From the NCBI GenBank assembly GCA_002441045.1, contig DJWQ01000115.1, positions 399 to 5,511 of the forward strand: 5,113 nt of DNA. The letters run 5' to 3'. This DNA comes from Firmicutes bacterium UBA6226 (GTDB taxonomy: Bacteria; Bacillota_A; Clostridia; Peptostreptococcales; Acidaminobacteraceae). Under the pieces are notes generated by a model. That model saw nothing but the letters and a program-made list of their open reading frames with translations. It did no database searches and had not been told where the DNA came from. Position 1 is the stretch's first letter; the number at the start of each line of letters is the position of its first letter. The translations under genes were made by a program, and so were the position numbers. Positions 1 to 5,113 of this stretch are shown here, piece after piece.

Positions 1-144
1 ATCTCAGAAGCTGCAAGAACAGTACCAAATTGGTTAGAAGTTGACCATGAAAAGATGGAAGGGAAAGTTACAGCTGCGCCTGTAAGAGATAATATCGATT
101 TACCAATCGAAGAACACTTAATCGTTGAGTTGTACTCTAGATAA
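1..144 (+). CDS. rpsD: 30S ribosomal protein S4, C-terminal end (partial)
   Basis: This is the last 47 codons of an open frame that enters from the left edge and stops at TAA 142-144. The translated tail contains VPNWLEVD, a GKV turn, and ends [16 protein letters not shown], which is the characteristic C-terminus of bacterial S4. S4 is a primary 16S rRNA-binding protein that nucleates assembly of the 30S body. In many Firmicutes and other bacteria it also represses its own operon. The N-terminal domain and most of the S4 RNA-binding domain lie outside the window, so neither its start nor its regulation can be judged. Its position directly before rpoA matches the usual rpsM-rpsK-rpsD-rpoA-rplQ order. 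The 5' end given here is the window edge, not a start codon. Confidence 0.95.
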   Translation: MSEAARTVPNWLEVDHEKMEGKVTAAPVRDNIDLPIEEHLIVELYSR

Positions 145-191
145 GGTAAACGTGTTATTGCCCTCATGTTTTGTATCGTGATTTTTAAGAG

Positions 192-199
192 AAGGAGGG
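192..199 (+). promoter_or_regulatory. Strong ribosome binding site for rpoA
   Basis: The sequence AAGGAGGG is nearly the full complement of the 16S rRNA 3' end and sits about 9-10 bases before the GTG at 209. An in-frame TAA at 203-205 rules out any longer start. The site therefore fixes GTG 209 as the rpoA start. The rest of the 64-base rpsD-rpoA gap shows neither a convincing promoter nor a terminator, so read-through transcription from rpsD is the simplest reading. Confidence 0.88.
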
Positions 200-208
200 T
201 CTTAAATA

Positions 209-1159
209 GTGATTGAAATAGAAAAACCAACCATTGAGTGTGTTGAAATGGGCAGCGATGGACGCTACGGTAAATTTGTAGTTGAACCACTTGAAAGAGG
301 CTATGCAACCACACTAGGTAACAGTTTAAGACGTATTTTACTTTCTTCTTTGCCGGGAACTGCGGTTCGTTGGATTAAGATCGAGAACGTTCTTCATGAG
401 TTCTCGACTATTCCAGGTGTAAAAGAGGATGTCATTGAAATCATCTTAAACCTGAAAGAATTGTTTGCTAAAATTCATTCAGACGAAGATGTTAAGATTT
501 TGAGAATCGAAGCATCTGAAGCAGGAGAGATTACAGCAGGTGACATCATAGCGGATGCTGACGTAGAAATATTAAATACTGATCTTCACATTTGTACCCT
601 CGAAGAAAACTCGAGAATTTACATGGAGATTGCACTTGGCCAAGGTCGTGGTTACGTCACAGCAGAAAACAACAAAGAAGCAGGTTTACCTATAGGCATT
701 ATCCCAGTTGACTCGATTTACACTCCAGTAAGAAAAGTTAACTTTGCAGTGGATAAAACTAGAGTCGGTAAAGTTGCAGATTACGATAGACTAGTTCTCG
801 AAGTTTGGACTGATGGAACCATCAAGCCAGATGAAGCAACTTCTCTAGGTGCTAAAATTATGTCTGAGCATTTAAACCTCTTTATCGACATGACTGATAG
901 CGTTAATGGCGTTGAAATTATGGTTGAAAAAGAAGAAGATATCAAGGAAAAAGTACTTGAAATGACAATTGAAGAATTAGATCTTTCAGTTCGTTCATAC
1001 AATTGCTTAAAAAGAGCTGGTATCAATACGGTTGAAGAGTTAACAAACAGAAGCGAAGACGATATGATGAAAGTTCGTAATCTAGGTAAAAAATCACTTG
1101 AAGAAGTGAAATTTAAGCTCGCTGAGCTTGATCTGGGCTTACGTTCTGAAGATGAGTAA
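209..1159 (+). CDS. rpoA: DNA-directed RNA polymerase subunit alpha
   Basis: This is the alpha subunit of RNA polymerase. Its dimer scaffolds assembly of beta and beta', and its C-terminal domain contacts promoter UP elements and activators. The N-terminal domain (about residues 1-230) carries the dimer/assembly motif [15 protein letters not shown] near residues 36-50, followed by [13 protein letters not shown] at about 63-75. After a short charged linker (about 231-250), the C-terminal domain (about 254-312) has [14 protein letters not shown] and [12 protein letters not shown]262, N265 and the GKKS loop correspond to the DNA-contacting residues known in E. coli alpha. The 316-residue length is normal for the family. 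Translation starts at GTG; an in-frame TAA lies two codons upstream, and a strong Shine-Dalgarno precedes it. The gene lies between rpsD and rplQ, 18 bases before the latter, and is probably co-transcribed with both. Nothing is missing or unusual. Confidence 0.98.
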   Translation: MIEIEKPTIECVEMGSDGRYGKFVVEPLERGYATTLGNSLRRILLSSLPGTAVRWIKIENVLHEFSTIPGVKEDVIEIILNLKELFAKIHSDEDVKILRIEASEAGEITAGDIIADADVEILNTDLHICTLEENSRIYMEIALGQGRGYVTAENNKEAGLPIGIIPVDSIYTPVRKVNFAVDKTRVGKVADYDRLVLEVWTDGTIKPDEATSLGAKIMSEHLNLFIDMTDSVNGVEIMVEKEEDIKEKVLEMTIEELDLSVRSYNCLKRAGINTVEELTNRSEDDMMKVRNLGKKSLEEVKFKLAELDLGLRSEDE

Positions 1160-1177
1160 GTAAAAGGAGGAAAAACG

Positions 1178-1519
1178 ATGGCAAATTACCGTAAGTTAGG
1201 ACGCCCATCGTCTCATAGACAATTGATGTTGAGAAACTTAACAACATCACTTCTTAAGACTGGACGTATCGAAACGACAGTTACAAGAGCGAAAGAAACT
1301 AAAAAATTCGCTGAAAAAATGATTACTCTTGCTAAAAGAGGCGATCTTCATGCGAGAAGACAAGTACTTGCTTTCGTAACTGAAGAAGACGTAGTAAAAA
1401 AATTATTTGATGAAATTGCTCCAAATTACAAAGAGCGTAACGGCGGTTATACAAGACTTGTTCAAACAGGTCCTCGTAGAGGCGATGCTGCTCCAATGTG
1501 TAAATTAGAGTTAGTATAA
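1178..1519 (+). CDS. rplQ: 50S ribosomal protein L17
   Basis: L17 is a 23S rRNA-binding protein of the large ribosomal subunit, located near the exit tunnel. The 113-residue protein starts MANYRKLGR, contains [12 protein letters not shown] (about 30-41) and [10 protein letters not shown] (about 54-63), and ends with the family signature [19 protein letters not shown] plus a short hydrophobic tail. The length fits the short form of L17 seen in Firmicutes. ATG 1178 is preceded by AAGGAGG at 1164-1170, a strong ribosome binding site with 7-base spacing. It begins 18 bases after the rpoA stop and is followed within 6 bases by a terminator-like hairpin. It is therefore very probably the last gene of the ribosomal/alpha operon. 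Confidence 0.98.
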   Translation: MANYRKLGRPSSHRQLMLRNLTTSLLKTGRIETTVTRAKETKKFAEKMITLAKRGDLHARRQVLAFVTEEDVVKKLFDEIAPNYKERNGGYTRLVQTGPRRGDAAPMCKLELV

Positions 1520-1524
1520 TCATT

Positions 1525-1555
1525 AAGGGACTAAGTGCATACTTATGTCCCTTTT
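1525..1555 (+). terminator. Probable intrinsic terminator after rplQ
   Basis: The arm AAGGGAC (1525-1531) pairs with GTCCCTT (1547-1553). The stem continues as TAAGT/ACTTA around a GCAT loop, with a single bulged T at 1546. This gives a 12-pair stem that runs into TTTT and then ATA. The T run is short, but position right after the last ribosomal gene and before a new promoter supports a Rho-independent terminator. It is only partly symmetrical, so I expect it to work for the + strand only. Confidence 0.8.
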
Positions 1556-1651
1556 ATACATATTGTATGATAATAATTTATAGTCAATGTAATAAATATT
1601 TCATAGAAGATATTTCATTAATATTGACGATATAACACAATCACGCATTAT

Positions 1652-1666
1652 ATTTATGACATAAAT
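1652..1666. promoter_or_regulatory. Perfect 7-1-7 palindrome, possible operator
   Basis: ATTTATG and CATAAAT flank a single central A, a perfect 15-base inverted repeat in the rplQ-ecfA1 gap. It lies about 23 bases upstream of the -35 of the better ecfA1 promoter. It also overlaps the -10/start region of a weaker upstream promoter candidate (TTGACG 1624-1629, TATATT 1649-1654, spacing 19). The shape resembles a site for a dimeric repressor. The bases do not match Fur, PerR, Zur, CodY, CcpA or BirA consensus sites that I know. In DNA this AT-rich, chance is a real alternative. Confidence 0.3.
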
Positions 1667-1688
1667 TAAGTGACTTTTCGTTAAATAG

Positions 1689-1717
1689 TAGCCAATCGTA
1701 TTAAACCATCATATAAT
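1689..1717 (+). promoter_or_regulatory. Probable sigma-A promoter of the ecfA1-ecfA2-ecfT-truA unit
   Basis: A perfect -10 box, TATAAT, lies at 1712-1717. Seventeen bases upstream is a weaker -35, TAGCCA (1689-1694), matching four of six consensus positions. Transcription would start near 1724, leaving a leader of about 24 bases that contains the ribosome binding site AGGGTGA just before ATG 1748. The leader is too short for a riboswitch from this start. The rest of the 1556-1688 gap is AT-rich and holds no RNA gene I can recognise. Confidence 0.6.
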
Positions 1718-1747
1718 ACATATAGACTCAAAGGGTAGGGTGAATAT

Positions 1748-2578
1748 ATGATAAAGACAAATAATCTATATTTTAGATATTCTGATGAAAAAGAAGAAGA
1801 TAAATATGCGTTAAAAAATATAAATCTTCATATTAATGATGGTGAGTTTGTAGTAATCATTGGACATAATGGTTCAGGAAAATCTACATTATCAAAGTTG
1901 TTTAATGGTATCTTTTATCCAACAAGTGGCAAGATTTATATAGATGGTTTAGACACTTCGGACGAAGAATTAATTTGGGAAATTCGTAAGCGTGCAGGTA
2001 TGGTTTTTCAAAATCCTGACAATCAATTGGTTGCAACGATCGTTGAAGAAGATGTGGCTTTCGGTCCAGAAAATTTAGGATTACCACCAGAAGTAATTCG
2101 ACAAAGAGTTGATGAGGCACTAGAAAGTGTAAAAATGAGTGAGTTTAAACGTAAACCACCGCACCATTTGTCGGGTGGACAGAAGCAACGTGTTGCCATA
2201 GCGGGTATTCTGGCAATGAAACCCAAGTGTATTATTTTTGATGAGCCAACGGCTATGTTAGATCCATCTGGCCGAAAAGAGGTTATCCAAACGATTCAAA
2301 ACTTAAACAAAGTGGATAAAATGACGGTTGTTCATGTTACCCATTATATGGATGAAGCAGTTAATGCGGATCGTATTATAGTTATGGATGGTGGACAGAT
2401 TGTACTTGAAGGTACACCTAAAGAAGTGTTCTCTCAAGTAGAAACATTACAAAAGCTTGGATTAGACGTTCCTCAAGTTACTTTACTATCACATGAGCTT
2501 AAAAAGAGTGGTATTGAGGTATCAACAGAAAATCTTACAGTAGATGAATTGGTGGAAAATTTATGTCAATTAATATAG
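1748..2578 (+). CDS. ecfA1: Energy-coupling factor transporter ATPase EcfA1 (CbiO family)
   Basis: This is one of the two cytoplasmic ATPases of an ECF-type vitamin/metal importer. It binds and hydrolyses ATP with EcfA2 to drive EcfT and an S component. The ABC motifs are complete: Walker [10 protein letters not shown] (39-47), Q-loop Gln88 in VFQNPDNQ, signature LSGGQ (141-145), Walker B CIIFDE (161-166), D-loop MLDP and H-loop His199. DEPTAMLDP and [22 protein letters not shown] are hallmarks that separate EcfA1 from EcfA2. The 276-residue length is normal, and the C-terminal part (about 235-276) is the ECF ATPase dimerisation tail. An in-frame TAG at 1736-1738 leaves ATG 1748 as the natural start, preceded by AGGGTGA. 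It is the first gene of its unit, and the end overlaps ecfA2 by 16 bases. The transported substrate cannot be read from the ATPase. Confidence 0.96.
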   Translation: MIKTNNLYFRYSDEKEEDKYALKNINLHINDGEFVVIIGHNGSGKSTLSKLFNGIFYPTSGKIYIDGLDTSDEELIWEIRKRAGMVFQNPDNQLVATIVEEDVAFGPENLGLPPEVIRQRVDEALESVKMSEFKRKPPHHLSGGQKQRVAIAGILAMKPKCIIFDEPTAMLDPSGRKEVIQTIQNLNKVDKMTVVHVTHYMDEAVNADRIIVMDGGQIVLEGTPKEVFSQVETLQKLGLDVPQVTLLSHELKKSGIEVSTENLTVDELVENLCQLI

Positions 2579-3468
2579 TTAATTTAACACATATATATGA
2601 TAAAAACACACCAAATGAAACCATCGCTATTGATAACATTAATCTTGAAATCAATACAGGTGAGTTTATTGGTTTGATCGGACATACTGGTTCAGGGAAA
2701 TCGACTTTAATTCAACAAATGAATGGACTTTTGAAACCAACAGATGGTGAAATTGTCGTATCTGGATACAATATAACAGATGGACTAGAAATTAAAAGTA
2801 AGCGAAAGAAAGTAACAAAACAAGAAATTAAAGAGCGAAAGCGAAGATTACTAGAGGTCAGAAAGAGAGTTGGTCTTGTATTTCAATATCCAGAATATCA
2901 GTTGTTTGAAGAAACGATTGAAAAAGACATCGCTTTTGGTCCAATTAACCTTGGGCTAGATGATGTGACTGTAAAAAACCGTGTCAAATCAGCAATGGAA
3001 ACGGTCGGACTTGATTATGAGACACTGAAAGATCGATCGCCATTTGATCTAAGTGGTGGACAAAAAAGAAGAGTAGCAATCGCAGGCGTATTAGCTATGA
3101 AACCAGAAGTTTTGATTTTAGATGAGCCGACAGCTGGTCTCGATCCAAAAGGTAGAGATGAAATTCTATTTCAAATTAAACAATTACATGAAAAAGAAAA
3201 AATGACGGTAATCATTGTTTCACATAGCATGGAAGATATGGCTAAGATTTCAGAACGATTAATCGTTATGAATAAAGGCGCTGTCGTATTGGATGGACAT
3301 CCCAAAACGGTGTTTCAACATATTGATTTACTTGAAGAAATTGGACTTGCTGTTCCTCAAATCTCTTATTTAATTAGGGCATTGAATCAAAAAGGGTTCA
3401 ACTTAGGTAATGATATAATTACGGTAGCTGAAGCTAAAGAGGCGTTATCAAAAATTTTAACTAAGTAA
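2563..3468 (+). CDS. ecfA2: Energy-coupling factor transporter ATPase EcfA2
   Basis: This is the second ATPase of the ECF module and partner of EcfA1. It has Walker [10 protein letters not shown] (40-48), Q-loop Gln108 in [14 protein letters not shown], signature LSGGQ (163-167), Walker B VLILDE (183-188), D-loop GLDP (192-195) and H-loop His221. [13 protein letters not shown] and DEPTAGLDP are typical of EcfA2. At 301 residues it is somewhat longer than the common 280-290. The excess lies in a very basic, probably helical stretch at about 76-100, between the first beta region and the Q-loop. ATG 2563 lies inside the end of ecfA1 in another frame, with GGTGG (2551-2555) as ribosome binding site. 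The 16-base overlap implies translational coupling, which suits two subunits needed in equal amounts. ecfT follows 9 bases later. Confidence 0.96.
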   Translation: MSINIVNLTHIYDKNTPNETIAIDNINLEINTGEFIGLIGHTGSGKSTLIQQMNGLLKPTDGEIVVSGYNITDGLEIKSKRKKVTKQEIKERKRRLLEVRKRVGLVFQYPEYQLFEETIEKDIAFGPINLGLDDVTVKNRVKSAMETVGLDYETLKDRSPFDLSGGQKRRVAIAGVLAMKPEVLILDEPTAGLDPKGRDEILFQIKQLHEKEKMTVIIVSHSMEDMAKISERLIVMNKGAVVLDGHPKTVFQHIDLLEEIGLAVPQISYLIRALNQKGFNLGNDIITVAEAKEALSKILTK

Positions 3469-3477
3469 AGGAATAAT

Positions 3478-4272
3478 ATGTTAAGAGATATTACGATTGG
3501 ACAATACTACAGTGTACCTTCAGTGATTCATAAAATGGATCCAAGGTTTAAAATAATTGGTTCGATTCTTTATTTGGTTTCACTATTTTTAATTAATCAA
3601 TTATTTGCGTATACTGCTGTAATTATATTTATAGGTTTGGTGATAAAACTTTCAAAAGTGCCACTTAGTTTTATATTAAAGGGATTAAAACCTGTTTTTA
3701 TGCTTATATTATTTGCATTTGTGATCAACGTTTTTTTTACCACAGGAGAAGGAGATGCCTTAATAAAAGCAGGCTTTATAAAGATATACCCAGAAGGAAT
3801 TGAACGCGCATTTTTTATGGCAATTCGATTGGTGCTTCTCATAGTAGGAACATCGGTTTTAACCCTTACAACATCGCCAATAGAACTTACCGACGGCATA
3901 GAGTATCTTTTGTCTCCATTCAAAAAAATAGGAATGCCAGCGCATGAACTTGCAATGATGATGACAATTGCTTTGAGATTTATCCCAACTTTATTAGAAG
4001 AAACGGATAAAATTATGAAAGCACAAATGGCAAGAGGTGCTGATTTTGAAAGCGGCAACTTAATGAATCGTGCAAAAGCATTAATACCATTGCTTGTACC
4101 ACTTTTCATTAGTGCATTTAGACGTGCTGATGAACTTGCTATGGCAATGGAAGCAAGATGTTATAAAGGCGGCGAAGGCAGAACTAGAATGAAAGTATTA
4201 AAGTTTACACGACTAGATTTAATTGGTAGTCTAGTTTTGGTTGTTTATTTAGCAACATGTATCGTATTGTAG
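3478..4272 (+). CDS. ecfT: Energy-coupling factor transporter transmembrane protein EcfT
   Basis: EcfT is the membrane scaffold that links the EcfA1/EcfA2 ATPases to an exchangeable S component. The 264-residue protein opens with GQY and HKMDPRFK (18-25), the usual EcfT N-terminus. Hydrophobic segments lie near 26-40, 43-57, 70-87, 112-131 and 247-263, with a further one at about 201-213. The two coupling motifs that dock into the ATPases are ARG at 185-187 and ARC at 226-228, the latter in the block AMEARCYKGGEGRTRMK. Cys in place of Gly in the second motif is tolerated, as that site is variable in the family. The start has AAGGA at 3468-3472, 5 bases upstream. It follows ecfA2 directly, and truA begins 7 bases after its stop. 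No S component is next to it, which points to a group II (shared) ECF module serving several S components encoded elsewhere. Confidence 0.96.
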   Translation: MLRDITIGQYYSVPSVIHKMDPRFKIIGSILYLVSLFLINQLFAYTAVIIFIGLVIKLSKVPLSFILKGLKPVFMLILFAFVINVFFTTGEGDALIKAGFIKIYPEGIERAFFMAIRLVLLIVGTSVLTLTTSPIELTDGIEYLLSPFKKIGMPAHELAMMMTIALRFIPTLLEETDKIMKAQMARGADFESGNLMNRAKALIPLLVPLFISAFRRADELAMAMEARCYKGGEGRTRMKVLKFTRLDLIGSLVLVVYLATCIVL

Positions 4273-4279
4273 GTGAAAA

Positions 4280-5053
4280 ATGGAAACGGTTTTAATGACA
4301 CTTGCATATGATGGAAGTCGTTATTATGGATGGCAAAGACAAAATAAATTACGTTCTGTGCAGGGTGAACTAGAAAAAGCGTTGTCACATGCTTTAAAAC
4401 AGCCTATTACAGTAGATGCCTCTGGTAGAACTGATGCGGGTGTACACGGTTTGGCACAAACCGTCTCTTTTCGATATATAAAGACATTACCGATAGACAA
4501 AATAGTAAAGGTCGTGAATCGTCGTTTGCCAGATGATATTTTTATCCTATCTGCTGAGAAAGTAGACCAGGATTTTCATGCTAGATATTGTGCCATAGCA
4601 AAAGCATATGAGTATCATTTTACTTTTGAATGCGACCGTGATCCTTTTAGATCTAATTATCTTTATAATCATCCTTATTATTTAAATATAGAAAAGATGC
4701 AAGTGGCTATGAAGGATTTTGAAGGAACACACGACTTCATTGCATTTCAAGCAACTGGAAGTGAAAAAGAAAACACAATAAGAACCATATATAAAGTTCA
4801 TCTTGAAAAAAGAAATGATGCTTTTGTATTTACAGTAGTTGGAAATGGCTTTCTATATAACATGGTAAGAATCATGATGGGTACATTATTTAGTATTGGT
4901 AATGATCGAATACCAGAAGATTCAATTCCGCAGATTATAATGAGTCAATCAAGATCCAATGCAAAAGTTACTGCACCACCAAATGGACTCTATTTAAAAC
5001 GTGTTTTTTATGATGAAGCGTCTTTAGAAAAGTTCATAAAAAACTTGATTTAA
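4280..5053 (+). CDS. truA: tRNA pseudouridine(38-40) synthase TruA
   Basis: TruA converts uridines 38, 39 and 40 in the anticodon arm of many tRNAs to pseudouridine, which stabilises the arm and helps reading-frame maintenance. The 257-residue protein has the N-terminal motif YDGSRYYGWQRQ (10-21). The catalytic block SGRTDAGVHG (48-57) contains the expected nucleophile Asp52, equivalent to E. coli Asp60. FHAR (99-102) and AKAYEYHF follow, then HDFIAF with GSEKENTIRTI (about 151-170). The C-terminal signatures are GFLYNMVRIMMGTL (190-203) and APPNGLYL (232-239). All are in order and the length is normal. ATG 4280 follows an in-frame TGA at 4274-4276 and uses AGGTGA, which overlaps the ecfT stop, as its ribosome binding site. 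The position after ecfT is conserved in Firmicutes and suggests co-transcription rather than a shared function. Confidence 0.97.
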   Translation: METVLMTLAYDGSRYYGWQRQNKLRSVQGELEKALSHALKQPITVDASGRTDAGVHGLAQTVSFRYIKTLPIDKIVKVVNRRLPDDIFILSAEKVDQDFHARYCAIAKAYEYHFTFECDRDPFRSNYLYNHPYYLNIEKMQVAMKDFEGTHDFIAFQATGSEKENTIRTIYKVHLEKRNDAFVFTVVGNGFLYNMVRIMMGTLFSIGNDRIPEDSIPQIIMSQSRSNAKVTAPPNGLYLKRVFYDEASLEKFIKNLI

Positions 5054-5066
5054 TTGATGGTTTTGG

Positions 5067-5095
5067 TTGACAATGAGAATGATATAGATTAAAAT
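5067..5095 (+). promoter_or_regulatory. Near-consensus sigma-A promoter for a gene beyond the window
   Basis: A perfect -35, TTGACA (5067-5072), is separated by exactly 17 bases from TAAAAT (5090-5095), five of six matches to the -10 consensus. Transcription would start near 5102 and run out of the right edge. It begins only 14 bases after the truA stop, with no terminator between, so the next gene may also receive read-through. In many Firmicutes the gene after truA is rplM, then rpsI, and this would suit a strong ribosomal promoter. The downstream gene is not in view. The spacer contains GATAAT-like repeats (see findings). Confidence 0.75.
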
Positions 5096-5113
5096 AGATT
5101 GTGGTCTGTATAG

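Noticed and set aside
145..208. Possible internal promoter between rpsD and rpoA
   Set aside because: No -35/-10 pair with acceptable spacing could be found. Only the ribosome binding site is convincing.
1596..1618. Direct repeat ATATTTCAT at 1596-1604 and 1610-1618
   Set aside because: It is nine AT-rich bases repeated twice with a 14-base period. There is no third copy and no association with a promoter, so it is within chance expectation for this composition.
1556..1747. Possible riboswitch or T-box leader before a vitamin transporter
   Set aside because: The region is very AT-rich with no GC-containing multi-stem fold, T-box motif or recognisable aptamer core. The best promoter leaves a leader of only about 24 bases.
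2563..2578. 16-base overlap of ecfA1 and ecfA2 as a possible frameshift
   Set aside because: Both proteins have complete motifs and normal termini, and ecfA2 has its own ATG with an upstream GGTGG. The overlap fits ordinary translational coupling.
3597..4109. 170-codon open frame on the - strand opposite ecfT
   Set aside because: It lies entirely antisense to a well supported membrane protein gene, shows no recognisable domain, and follows from the base composition of the ecfT codons. The shorter - strand frames opposite rpoA, rplQ and ecfA1 were dropped for the same reason.
4153..4161. ARC instead of ARG in the second EcfT coupling motif
   Set aside because: The third position of the second motif varies in the family and the surrounding block is intact, so loss of function is not suggested.

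Overview
This AT-rich window looks like chromosomal DNA of a low-GC Gram-positive, most probably a member of the Clostridia. The evidence is the gene order (S4 end, RNA polymerase alpha, L17, two ECF ATPases, EcfT, TruA), the strong purine-rich Shine-Dalgarno sites and the clostridial character of the proteins. The order rpsD-rpoA-rplQ-ecfA1-ecfA2-ecfT-truA is a well known Firmicutes arrangement at the distal end of the large ribosomal protein cluster. I cannot name a genus from sequence alone.

Layout. Positions 1-144 hold the last 47 codons of rpsD. After a 64-base gap with a strong ribosome binding site, rpoA (209-1159, GTG start) and rplQ (1178-1519) follow as one translationally close pair. 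A hairpin with a short T run just after rplQ (1525-1555) closes the ribosomal/RNA polymerase unit. A 228-base AT-rich gap then separates it from a second transcription unit. This gap carries a likely sigma-A promoter at 1689-1717 and a perfect 7-1-7 palindrome at 1652-1666. The second unit is ecfA1 (1748-2578), ecfA2 (2563-3468, overlapping ecfA1 by 16 bases), ecfT (3478-4272) and truA (4280-5053), tightly packed. After truA there is no terminator in view. Instead a near-consensus promoter lies at 5067-5095, pointing out of the window.

How the genes work together. rpsD, rpoA and rplQ supply the translation and transcription machinery. EcfA1, EcfA2 and EcfT form the energizing module of a group II energy-coupling factor transporter. 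That module pairs with separately encoded substrate-binding S components for vitamins or trace metals, and none is encoded here. TruA modifies tRNA anticodon arms and appears to be co-transcribed with the transporter.

All coding capacity is explained by conserved housekeeping genes on the + strand. I found no sign of a new system, mobile element, CRISPR array or RNA gene. The parts worth a second look are non-coding: the palindrome and possible tandem promoters upstream of ecfA1, and the GATAAT-like repeats within the promoter downstream of truA.
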